In this document: positions 35,593 to 45,576 of the stretch, in pieces | Layout: each line of letters begins with the position of its first letter | Position numbering within the stretch: the first letter of the stretch is position 1 | NCBI RefSeq assembly: GCF_011386835.1 | Contig: NC_088792.1 | Location: 57,602,081-57,666,080 of the forward strand | DNA from: Chrysemys picta bellii | Lineage: Eukaryota > Chordata > Testudines > Emydidae | Reading direction: 5' to 3' | DNA: 64,000 bases | The notes under the pieces: generated by a model | The model's input: the letters and a program-made list of their open reading frames with translations, nothing else | Told to the model about the DNA's origin: nothing | Databases searched by the model: none | Made by a program: the position numbers and the translations under genes

Positions 35593-37479
35593 GATTGAGA
35601 ATTAACACTATCAGCATTGCACCAAGTACAGAGAAAGGGACCAAACTACCATCTCTTCACCATCTACAGGGTGAATATCAAATGTTCCCTGCAAGATGGA
35701 TAAGATTTGATAGGGCTCTGGCATCTTGCAGGATTGGGTTTTTAATATCCTAAGAACAGGGGGGGACAGGTGTTGGGTAAGAGAAGCTTCCACCATCTCC
35801 ATGTGTTTGGATCTCAAATTTAGGATGGGGGGGAATAAAATAAAAAGGTCAAAACCCCACCCCAAGCAGAACTTTCTATAACCTAGAAAGGAAGAAGCTG
35901 CAATGGATCCATGAAGTCCAACAGGTAATTTGCTATTACCCATCTAATTACTGTGAATGGCTCTCTGATAAGCAACTATACAAAATCTCTGTTGCAGCCC
36001 AAGCCCTGCGTGGTGCACCGATTATGAGATGGGAGAGATCAAAAATGTTTTGCTCTGTTCTAATTAAAGCCACTAAAACATCAGTGAATTCTAGTAAGAT
36101 TTTTTTAAAGTCATTCCAGCCTCCAAACTCGCACCCCACTGAGAGCTCCCCAAATCTTTCACATGCTTTCATTTGCCCCCTTTCCTCTTTCACACAACTA
36201 CAGTTGTATATTATCCATTTACAGAAAGGGAAGTTTAAACCGTAAGGTGGAAAGCCAAAGAGCTTTCAGGCTGTAAAGTGCTTCTCCATTTCCCCCCCCC
36301 CCAATTTGTGATGTTTTATTTAATGTTAGGCAGGTTGCCACTGCTCTGTCAGATTCTCTCACTGTCAGTCTGTCACCACCAGAAAAAGTGTAGAACTCTA
36401 AGTATATTGCAGTCTGCCTTGTGGTGATCTGTTCTAAGGGATCTGTTACCTGTAAGACAAGCTGCTATAGACTTCCAGCTGAATAGCCACTGGTGGTGAC
36501 AAGCTGACATCTCCCAGAGCTGATATTTCCCAAGGATGCAGGCCAGGGCTAACATAAAATGTACAAAAAGGAAAATGAAGCCAAAACACTTTCCAGAGCC
36601 CTCAGTGCTTTTGAATCTAAAATATCCCTATCAATTACATTCGCTTCAAATCAACTGAAATTAGCCCTAGAGGAATTGTGGTTTCCATTTAGTCTTTTTT
36701 TTTTCTTCAGTATAGTTTTCTCTTATTGCTCCCACTTCTTTCCTTCGCACCCTCACTGCCTGCCCCCATCTCACTCAAAAACCGTGAGTCAGAGACCCAA
36801 AACGTGATACTAAAAAAAACAATTGGGATCTTATTTGCTTTCTGAATTCTGATCCTTTTGGGGTCACATTTTCCAGCTTTCTTTCACAATGATGAGGGCT
36901 AGAAACAATTATTTATTTATTTTAAATTTTCACATGAACATCTGACTCCAGGAGCTAAAGGGTTCACCCATACCAAATTTGGTGAAAATTAACAGCATTG
37001 AAGATTTGGCTGAGCATTACAATTTAGAACCTTCTGAAAGTCCCCCATCATTAGCTTTAAGTCTAGTACTGTTTTGGTGAGGCTGGTGAGATTTTCTGTT
37101 TACTTCTGATTGTTAGATTATTTTACCTTCTTGTGACCAACACTAATCCTTGAGGAAAAGGCCTTGCTGACCGCAACTGTATTTTTTTCTGATTAGTCAT
37201 TCTCCTGTTTTACAGCATGTTACCATCTTCATTAGTTCAGAATTATTCATCTTATGTCCCTCACATTCTTATTGTAGCTGTTAATGTAACAAAAATATTC
37301 CTTGACTGCACAGAACAGGGGCTCTCTAGAACATCCCATGTTCACAGCTATCCCACTTTCCAGTGAACAGTTTTTTGCTCACATCTTACATGACTTTAGT
37401 CAGCTTTGTCTCTTTAGGTGTCCAAGACATCCAAAGTGTGTGCACGCCTGAAAAACTTTCAAGACATCATTTCATGTGC
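35593..37479. other. Intergenic, nothing recognised
   Basis: AT-rich, with a poly(C) run at about 36292-36302. I see no gene or element that I can delimit. Confidence 0.55.
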
Positions 37480-37484
37480 CATGG

Positions 37485-38446
37485 TGTAATGGTCCCTTGC
37501 TATCAAATGCAGAGGGAGGCCTCACAGCATCAGCCAGCAGCTCGGATCCTGCTGGTGGGGCTGAGCGGTAAGCAGTCTGTAGCTTGTAGCCTCCTAGCAG
37601 AGGCAAATAACTGTTAACTGTCTGGCACTCTAGCTCCCTCGGGCGGGGCAGAGCAATAAGCAGTCTTTAGCTCAGAGTCTCCCAGCTAGGGCTGCTGCAA
37701 ATCAAGAGTCTAGGGCTCTGGCCCTCTATGATGGGCAGAGCATAAGCAATCTTTAGCCCACAGCGTCCAGGCTAAGGCAGACAGCAGACAAACAGTCTAT
37801 AGGAGAAGCTCCGGCCCTTTGGTCGGGGCAGAGCAGGGAGCAGGCTTTAGCCTAAGCCTCCTGGCTAAGGGCAGCTTGCAAACACACAGTCTGGAGACCA
37901 TAGTCTCCTGGCTGGAGTAAGCCACAAGCACAGCCTTTTGGCCTAGGGGTGAATAGGCTGCCACCCCAGGGATGGGGTTGGCAGCAGCAGGTAGGGGGAC
38001 CCAGGCCCACCCTATTCCAGTGGGTTCCAGCCCAGGGCCTTAACAGTGGCAAATGGTTCCGCCACCAGGTTAGCGGGGATCCTACTGATCCAGCAACAAA
38101 ACCATATTAACATCTGTTTTCCCTGGGCTACTTCCTACCATAGTCTGGGCAGGGGGCTCAGTAGTCCAAAGGTCCTCTGTCTCCTCAGGATATCAGTCTC
38201 AGCAACTCCTCTCCAGGGTTGTTGGTCTCCCAGGAGCAGAGCACTGCACAGCACAGGGTCAGCTCTGGAGTTCTGCTGGAGACATCTGGCTCCCACTCAA
38301 CTGACCTTGAGGCCCTCCCTTTGTACTTCCTGCCCCACCCCGATACTTCTGGTGAGGACACCGGGCGGGTTTGGCTCTGCCCACTAGGGGGAATGCAGTG
38401 GTCCCTCACTCTCAAGTCTGGAGGGAGGCCACTCTGCTTCACTACA
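37485..38446 (+). mobile_element. Solo LTR of an LTR retrotransposon or endogenous retrovirus
   Basis: The element starts TGTAATGG and ends TTCACTACA, the TG...CA ends of an LTR with short inverted termini. It is flanked by a perfect 5-bp duplication CATGG (37480-37484 and 38447-38451). No internal coding region lies beside it, so it is a solo LTR left by recombination. The first half contains about four 87-93-bp tandem repeats. Strand is arbitrary; the class (ERV or other) cannot be decided from the LTR alone. Confidence 0.82.
37563..37871 (+). repeat. Tandem repeat of about 88 bp, four copies, inside the LTR
   Basis: The recurring core GAGC(a/g)(n)TAAGCAGTCTTTAGC begins at 37563, 37651, 37738 and 37831, followed each time by a CTCC(t/c)(a/g)GCTA-like block. 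Copies are diverged. Repeats in the upstream part of an LTR are often enhancer units; that role is inferred. Confidence 0.75.
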
Positions 38447-38451
38447 CATGG

Positions 38452-39300
38452 CATTATAAAACTGATTAAAAATCAGCTGTATGACAGAAAATTCTAGAGA
38501 AACAGGATCCAAGAATTTTCTTTCCATTCTGTATCATCTATTATAGGTCTACTATTAAAATATAGACGTTCTAGAAAGAACCACCAAATAATACAACACA
38601 AATTCGGCATTATACCTCTCTTCTTTTCCCTCCTATTGCTTCATTCATCTGATGTCTATATTAGCTGGGCCAGGCCACCATCTTCTCTCACACCTGGTCC
38701 ACATCCCAAGTCTTGGAGAATAGGTGGTCTTCATTTGGAATTTTAAGGCCTTTATCCTTTCCTAATATTTCTGAGCTTCTTCTTATTGTGAGATGACTGT
38801 CTTTTTCTAAGAGGTTTACCCACCAAGTCACCAAATACACATAAGTAAGAGGCAGTGCTTCTCCCCATCTCACTATGGACCAAATTCTGCCCATGGCTCC
38901 ACCTGTATGACCACTGATATCAGAAGTGTTGCATAGGTATAAACAGAGGGTAGCATTTTCTCACTATCAATATGGTCCCTTCTATAACTGCATAGACCAG
39001 GCCAGGATTTAAAGACTCCTTGCCAGCTGACAATAGTCAGCATACATTGTATTCGATGGGTAGATAGAAGATCAGGGAGAGATACGAAGTCGCTGTCTAG
39101 TAGCCTCAAGTAATAAGACCTCTGTGTATTCATTATAAGAATCCTGTATGGGGTTTTTTTAATCTGTGGCAAAAGAGAGTCATAGGAGTATTTCCTTTCC
39201 TCTCCTCCCCAAGAGGAGTGTTATAGTGAGGGGGCTGGATTAACACATTAAATACAGTCCATTTTTAGATCGTCACTTTTAGTGTAGAATGATGCTATTA
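38452..39300. other. Intergenic, one hairpin-repeat fragment
   Basis: A fragment of the palindromic AAATTCTGCCC repeat lies at 38877-38962 (CCAAATTCTGCCCATGGCTC facing ACAGAGGGTAGCATTTT). Otherwise unrecognised. Confidence 0.5.
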
Positions 39301-39308
39301 GTCTAGAA

Positions 39309-39420
39309 CAGTGTTTCTCAACTTTTTGATACCAGAGACCAGCTTGCTGCCTTCCTAAACTGTGTCCGGGAGCTCTCAGAGACCGGTGCCGGTCCACAGA
39401 CTGGTTGTTGAGAAACGCTG
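39309..39420. mobile_element. Small hAT MITE
   Basis: The ends are CAGTGTTTCTCAACTTTTTG and GGTTGTTGAGAAACGCTG, inverted. The 8-bp flanks are GTCTAGAA (39301-39308) and ATCTAGAA (39421-39428), 7 of 8 matching. 112 bp, non-coding. Confidence 0.88.
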
Positions 39421-39456
39421 ATCTAGAAAACTGATTCAGCACAGTTCTGTAACAGT

Positions 39457-40108
39457 CATGGCCGGCTCTAGGCACCAGCAAAACAAGCTGGTGCTTGGGG
39501 CAGCACATTTTTAGGGGCGGCATGGCCGGCGCCAGAATGCCGCCCCTAAAACTGTGCCCCGGCTGCCCTAGCTCACCTCCGCTGCTGCTGCCACGGCGCA
39601 CGAAACAGCTGATTCGCGTGCCGCTACTCGCCCTCCTCTCAAGCCTGGGAGGGAGGGAGGGGGAGCAGCGGCGCGCGAATCAGCTGTTTCGTGCGCCGCG
39701 GCGGCTCGGGGTCTCCCCCTCCCTCCCAGGCTCTCAAACCTGGGAGGGAGGGGAGATCCCGAGCGGCCATTTCGCGCGCCGCTGCTCCCCCTCCCTCCCA
39801 GGCTTGAGAGCCTGGGAGGGAGGGGGAGAAGCGGCGCCCGCGCCGCAGCCACTCGGAGTCTCCCCTTCCCTCCCAGGCTTTCAAACCTGGGAGGGCGGGG
39901 GAGACTCCGAGTGGCCGTGGCGCAGGCGCCGCTTCTCCCCCTCCCTCCCTCCTAGGCTTGAGAGCCTGGGGGGAGGAGGCAGGGCTGGGGATTTGGGGAA
40001 GGGGAGGAGTTGAGGCGGGGCCAGGGGTGGGGTAATTAAAGAACGGGGGGGGGGGGGCGGCCAAAATTGTTTTTGCTTTGGGCGGCAAAAATCCTAGAGC
40101 CGGCCCTG
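39457..40108. mobile_element. hAT element with internal hairpin array
   Basis: The ends are CATGGCCGGCTCTAGGCACC and ATCCTAGAGCCGGCCCTG, inverted. The flanks are GTAACAGT (39449-39456) and GTATCAGT (40109-40116), 7 of 8 matching. The interior holds at least four alternating inverted blocks built on CCTCCCAGGCTTGAGAGCC and CTTTCAAACCTGGGAGG with GC-rich stems such as GAATCAGCTGTTTCG. This produces long shadow frames on both strands. Confidence 0.87.
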
Positions 40109-40116
40109 GTATCAGT

Positions 40117-42430
40117 GGTGTCCTTCTATTGCTGAACTACACAGAAATAGTCCCTTGAGCATACTGTTTTGGTGCACTATAAGTAGTATCAACAAAAGTA
40201 GGTCCAGCATCTCAGCAAAGGTAACACTTAATTACCGATGGCGTTGAAGCTAAACAGCCTCCAATCCATTTACCAGAGCTCCCATTGCAGAAATAGCGAC
40301 AAATGGCCAATAAATATAATTAATGTTTAGAGAGCACTTAGCTAAGAAGCTAAAACTATAGCCCTGTTTTTTTTTGTTTTTTTTTTTTTGCCAATTCCTG
40401 ACTCACTTTTCTGAGGGAAGGCTGCTCTCCAGCTATCACAGTGTTGGGACTCACTCAGCTCATTACCTTCTGCTGCTCTGCTGTTCTCCTACAAGTGGTT
40501 AAGCTTTTCAGATCCTTGCCTCCAGCCATGAGAATAGGTGCAACCTCTTCAAGCCCACCTTAAGTCACTCCCTGTTGACCAACTAGCAAGGAATGTAGCA
40601 GCTGGCACCATCTCTGAAAACCAAGACCATTTTCAGCTGGCCTTCACCTGAGCCTGATAACTAAAAGCAGTGAGGGATCTTTATATATATATATAAAATC
40701 TAGATCCTGCACATAAAAAACAAAATGCACCCAGTACTATCAGGGTAAAATAGCATTGTTTGTTTGACATGTTTTGATCGACTGCATTGGGTGGAGTACC
40801 TGTTAAATGAACACTGGGATGTGAAGTATTATCAGAATAATTCATCACATTTTCCCTGAGTCTACAATTTAACTTCTTCCAGTTCAATGTTCTATAAAAC
40901 AGGAACGCAAAGAAGATAAATATAAAATATGCAGGCATGGCTCTCTTTATAAAGAACAGAAAAGCAGGAGCTGTTGTATGCAAGCTTCATATCTGTAATT
41001 GTTACATGTTGCATATTTAGTTAACTTTTCATTTTAACTAAAAAATTTTTCCAGAAGTCTGCAGCTGCTCAGAAGAACTCTTGTGATACAAAACATAAAT
41101 TTGTAGAGCACAGCAATGGAATGGATCTAATCATTCATATGTTGCAGGGGAAAGCTGTTTCAGTTTTGTGGAGCAACATTAACAGCTGTTTATCAATGTA
41201 TATGTTCTAATGTTTTATGTATTGGTTCCTCCAGAGTAAGCGATAGGCATATGAATAAAGCCATATTCAGTGTTAGTTTAGTTTTTGTGATTTGCCAGTA
41301 CAAATGCGTGAAGAATCAGTGATATACTCTGCCCTGTGGTCCCTGACACATCCAAAAACAGTATCTCTGGGAGACCTGCTTTTAACATTTTTGCTGATGT
41401 CCTCAGAACTTTGTGAGGCAAGAAATACAAAGACTGAATGGCAGATGATACTTATTCTATATTGTAAAAGTTCTGTCAAACTTTCTCAGTTTTTAGAGTC
41501 CCAAGGCCCATCACCTGATCCTGGGGTTGAAGTGGAGAGAAAGGGAAAAGGTAGTACCACTCGCTTAAGATGACAAAATGAGACTTCTTGGAATGTGCAG
41601 ATTTTCAGAATTTGATCAATGTGTTCTCCGGATAGGATTGCCAACACTGTCTCAAAAATAGCACCCCTGCCCACCTGTCCTCCTAATATTAATGATTAAT
41701 TTCTGTATTATTGATAATAATAAGCAGTACTAACCTACATTTGCCAGGAGTATTTCCTGCTGCTTTTTGCAGCACTCAGCTACTCCCGATCTTGTTGTAC
41801 AGAGATGAATAAATAAGGGATATCCCTTGTAATAAGGGACTGTTGGTAACCCTGTTGGTAAGTGGTGGTATCTCCCAAACCCACCTAATCATGCACTAAA
41901 ATATCCTGGCACTCACTGGCTTGTCCGCATTTTCATAATATGATACATGCTCTCCTTTTCTACATGTTTAGCAATTTCATTGCTCAAATGTTTGACACTG
42001 AAAATACCATTTGCATTAAGATGAATGGGCACTTTAAGCTTCTCGGAGCTACAGTTTCCTGCTTTCTGCAACCTTGGAGACATTGCTGCTTTGGTTACAC
42101 TTTGAACACATTTTCAAGGATTTTTTTCACACCAAAACTGTTAGAGGTTGACTTTAAAAAGAAAAATGGAAGCTGAGACTTGAGCAAGACAGCAGGTTGG
42201 GAGAGGTGCTAGTGCACAGTACTGTCACAATGGTCCTCACCCCCCACTCCCGCCTTCCACTGGGGTGGAATACAATACAATAAGCACAGGACTGAACATT
42301 AACAGTGGTACCACAGCAGCTGCTAGCCTCCCCACAGGGAACTAGGAGTGCAGTGTCTCTTGTAGCAGAAATTAATCAGGATTCTGTTGTAATGAATAGA
42401 AAGGGGACCCTTAATCAAGACACAAATGCA
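40117..42430. other. Intergenic, possible decayed DNA element
   Basis: T-rich tract at 40370-40390, TATA simple repeat near 40682. TAGGATTGCCAACACTGTC at 41634-41652 and GGGACTGTTGGTAACCCTG at 41827-41850 look like inverted ends of a 'GGTTGCCAAC' type element about 220 bp long, without a matching duplication. No gene is supported. Confidence 0.4.
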
Positions 42431-43750
42431 GAGCCGTAACTAGGGCAGGGTGAGAGGGGCGAGAGTGAGCCAACAGAGGGCATAGAATTGAGCCCAGCAG
42501 CATCAGCTCCCCCGCCCCAGGATGAGGCCTAGCAGCACCGGTTGGAGTCCATGGGCATAGTTTGAGGTTGGGGGGGCATTGCCTCCCCAAACAGAGACCT
42601 GGGATGGGAGCGGCTGGAGTATGGAGCTGCTTCTCCTGCCAACGGTGCCTCTGCAGCAGGATGCTGCCTTCTGGGTTCTAGTGCTGGTCAGCTTCCCCTT
42701 CTACATGTGCTGGGTGTGCTGGTCAGCTTCCCCTTCTACATGTGCTGGGTGCCCTGCAGGTCAGCATCCTGTTTTCTGTACTAGAGTGAGTGCCTGGGGG
42801 GAGAGGGGAAGGAGGGGACAGGAAGGGCAAAGGGGGGAGGATATGGGAAAGGGGGTGAGGTGGGGGAAGAGGCAGTGGGGCAGGAAAGGGGATGAGATAG
42901 GGCAGGGGGAGGAGGATGTGAGAGTGGGGGAAGGAGATAGGAGCAGAGGACAATGAGGAAGAGGGATGGGATGAGGAACGGGGGTGGGGAGAAACTGGAG
43001 CCCTGCATGCAGTGTCCCCTCGGCAGCAGCAGCTGGGGCTCCCCTGTTAAGCCGGCCCATCCCCCCCAGAACTGGAAGTCCACCTCCAGGTAGTACCCCT
43101 GCTGCAGGTACCCCCTCCAGAACACCCCAAATATCCCTCCCTGTACAGAGACATCACTCCAACACCTCACAAATACCTCCTCCAGTTCCTCCTCGCCCCG
43201 ATTGTGTCCTCTATTTGGGAACTTGAAATATGGTAGCCCTAGCGGTCATGCTGTTCTCACGGACTTGGTTTCCGGAGCTGGTGGGAGCAAGTACACCCTG
43301 CCTGAGCGGCCTTCCCCCAGTGCCTGGGCTTGGCACTGGGCTCACATGGCTGATCTCAGACTGCGAGCCTGGAAGCCATGGGTCCGGGAGTGTGGGGAGA
43401 CAGGCTGCAATGGCAGGTCCCCGAGCAGTGAGCAAGGTGTGACCGGGCTGCTGAAAGGCAGGTGTCCAAGGGGGATGAGTACTGCAGGGAGCACCTCAGG
43501 GAACATCTCATAGCAGCCAGGCTTCATGGGCAGAGCCCAGCTCCATGGAGTGTTCCCGGTCGGCACCAGGCTTCTTTTTGTCAGTGGCCTGGAGAGTGCC
43601 CAGAGGCACAGAGGTGGCCAGCTTGGGGAGCAGGGCAGGGAGGGCTGCCGGGCAGCCAACCAGTGCCCAAGCTCCCACAGCACACAGCCAGGGACCCGAG
43701 CAGGCTGGGCAGCTCCCATCAGCTTCCGGTCTGCCGGCTCCTGTCAGGAG
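42431..43750. repeat. GC-rich repeat mosaic
   Basis: G- and C-rich blocks with long frames on both strands but no protein family. A 35-bp tandem duplication lies at 42683-42752 (core GCTTCCCCTTCTACATGTGC twice). The left edge, GCCGTAACTAGGGCAGGGTG, looks like a transposon end, but I could not match it to a right end. Confidence 0.45.
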
Positions 43751-43751
43751 T

Positions 43752-43817
43752 TAACTGTTTTCAAACTGTGGGACACATCCCCCTAGGGAGGTGCGCCCCA
43801 CATTTTGAAAACCTCTG
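43752..43817. mobile_element. Very small hAT-like MITE
   Basis: AACTGTTTTCAAACTGTGGG and CCCCACATTTTGAAAACCTC are inverted ends with about 15 bp between them. I see no matching 8-bp flanks, so the class rests on the similarity of the ends to the element at 45577. Confidence 0.5.
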
Positions 43818-44145
43818 TGCTAAATGGGAGGCAGATATTGGGGGGGCACATGACCCCATGTGTCCACTCACACATCACCTGTCCCTTTAAGCCCCTAGTT
43901 CCCTGCCTCACAATATTGTAGGTGAAACATACTTATCCTTATCTTAATCCTCTCTCTCCTTAATTCAAGATGGATTTAAAATGTGCCTAAAGGGAATTCT
44001 TATATTCAGATACAAACAAGTTTCACAAAATCTCAAGAATTCGTCTCAAATCTATAAAGATATTTATTTGCCTCTCTCTCCCATTCCTACAAGGCATCCT
44101 TCTGAAATGAAAAACATCTTAATAATAGAGTCAATATACATGACT

Positions 44146-44280
44146 CCGTGCATCTGAAGAAGTGGGGTTTTTACCCCATGAAAGCTTATGCCCAAATAAA
44201 TCGATTAGTCTTTAAGGTGCCACCGGAGTCCTTGTTGTTTTTGTGGATACAGACTAACACGGCTACCCCTCTGATACTTT
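44146..44280 (+). mobile_element. Penelope-like derived unit with hammerhead-like core
   Basis: A single, non-palindromic copy of the unit also found at 24829-25018 and 45110-45335. It reads CATCTGAAGAAGTGG, a short hairpin, GAAAGCTTATGCCCAAATAA, then GATTAGTCTTTAAGGTGCC and CAGACTAACACGGCTACCCC. Penelope-like retroelements are known to carry hammerhead ribozymes in their terminal repeats, and the core here fits that pattern. Confidence 0.6.
44154..44183 (+). ncRNA. Hammerhead-ribozyme-like core (candidate)
   Basis: CTGAAGA at 44154-44160 matches the conserved CUGANGA box. It is followed by a hairpin TGGGGT/ACCCCA (44163-44168 with 44173-44178), then GAAA at 44180-44183, the second conserved box. 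This order and spacing is that of hammerhead core, stem II, core. Stems I and III and the cleavage site are not assigned with confidence; activity is unproven. Confidence 0.45.
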
Positions 44281-45109
44281 ATATGCAGGTGGTGTTTCAG
44301 TTCTTTTCTCACTTTCCTTCCACCTGTCTACATACATAACAGCCTTTCTGGATAACGGGGACAAACTTTATCTTTTGTCTAGCAAATGCTAAGGATCAGA
44401 CCATTCAAAAGAGAAGGGTATCAATAGAACTATAAATTCTATTGTCCTCCCAACGAAACTGTTACTTTTACCCCGTACATGCACAGCTGGAGAGGATTTC
44501 TATGGGGAAGGATTAAAAAGCCAGCCCCAAAATTCAAGGGCTCAGTTTGAGCAATTCATTCATTCTTGCCTAAAGCTACACTTATTTGAAAAGAGCCTCC
44601 ATTCTATATAGATTTTCAAAAGTGATTTAATTTTCCTTGTTTGACTGAAGAGTATTATGCAGCCTTGATTTCAGTGAATAAGTTTCTCAAAAGCACTAGT
44701 ATATTTTCAGAATACTGTATTCCCACTAATAAATTTGGAACTACCTGTTGTTTCATTAGTAATCAGTTGTAATTGCTTGCCAGAATTATTATCCTGAACA
44801 CTTTCTCTGTTCAGATGACATAACCAGTAGGTCTTCTAACCTTTGGTAAACTAGTTTCTGTTCTAGGGGTAGGTTGCGAGGTAGGGGAAGGTCTGCAGCA
44901 ATAGATGCATTTTCCTATCCTCTCACAAACAAGTGGGTTGAGTGTAGAGCATAATCCATTTTGTCAACGAATGCTTCCTATATGCTCCCTTCCTTCTCTT
45001 CAAGGAAGAATTTTAACTTTCATAACCGACACACGTTTATTTTCTAGCACAGAGTTAGCATTTGCTTCTGTTCTATTCAGGTTCTTATACTGCACTCCTC
45101 CCTGTAGTA
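44281..45109. other. Intergenic, nothing recognised
   Basis: AT-rich stretch between two Penelope-like units. No feature that I can support. Confidence 0.55.
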
Positions 45110-45335
45110 TCTGAAAAAAGAAGAATAGGAGTACTTGTGGCACCTTAGAGACTAACAAATTTATTAGAGCATAAGCTTTCGTGGACTACAGCCCACTTCT
45201 TCGGATGCATATGTGGGCTGTAGTCCACGAAAGCTTATGCTCTAATAAATTTGTTAGTCTCTAAGGTGCCACAAGTACTCCTGTTCTTCTTTTTTGCGGA
45301 TACAGACTAACACGGCTGCTACTCTGAAACCTGTA
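45110..45335. mobile_element. Penelope-like derived inverted dimer
   Basis: Arms 45120-45196 and 45213-45289 are inverted copies with one mismatch seen by eye, separated by a 16-bp loop. Each arm contains CACCTTAGAGACTAACAAAT or its complement and GCATAAGCTTTCGTGGACTA or its complement. A single-orientation flank ends CAGACTAACACGGCTGCTAC. The minus strand across the loop reads CCGAAGA, hairpin, CGAAA, a mutated hammerhead-like core. Confidence 0.65.
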
Positions 45336-45347
45336 GTATCTGAGGCT

Positions 45348-45560
45348 CAGCTCCACAAAGGTACTTAGGTGCCCAAATCCCCAGATTTAGGCACCAAAGG
45401 CCCAAATTTAGTGCATTTGTGATCCACAAAACTCCTGCTTAGCTGCCACCTAAACTTGTAGGTGCCTAAATTCACTCGGTGCCTACATTTTCACTGTAAA
45501 AGATCCCTAGACAACTAAGTTTTGGCCTCTGGGCATGCATACTGCTGCCTCCTTCTAGGC
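45348..45560. repeat. Palindromic 'CTCCACAAAGGTACTTAGG' repeat
   Basis: CAGCTCCACAAAGGTACTTA and related TAGGTGCC, CTAAATT blocks recur in both orientations. This matches a foldback repeat widespread in reptiles, here degraded. No clear ends. Confidence 0.5.
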
Positions 45561-45576
45561 AGCCAGATGCCTATTT

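Noticed and set aside
39495..40088. 172-codon + frame and 149-codon minus frame
   Set aside because: Repetitive LPGxxxWEGGG peptides made by the hairpin array of a hAT element.
42579..43890. Frames of 100-142 codons in the GC-rich mosaic
   Set aside because: No protein family resemblance, overlapping frames on both strands, and composition like the neighbouring transposon interiors.
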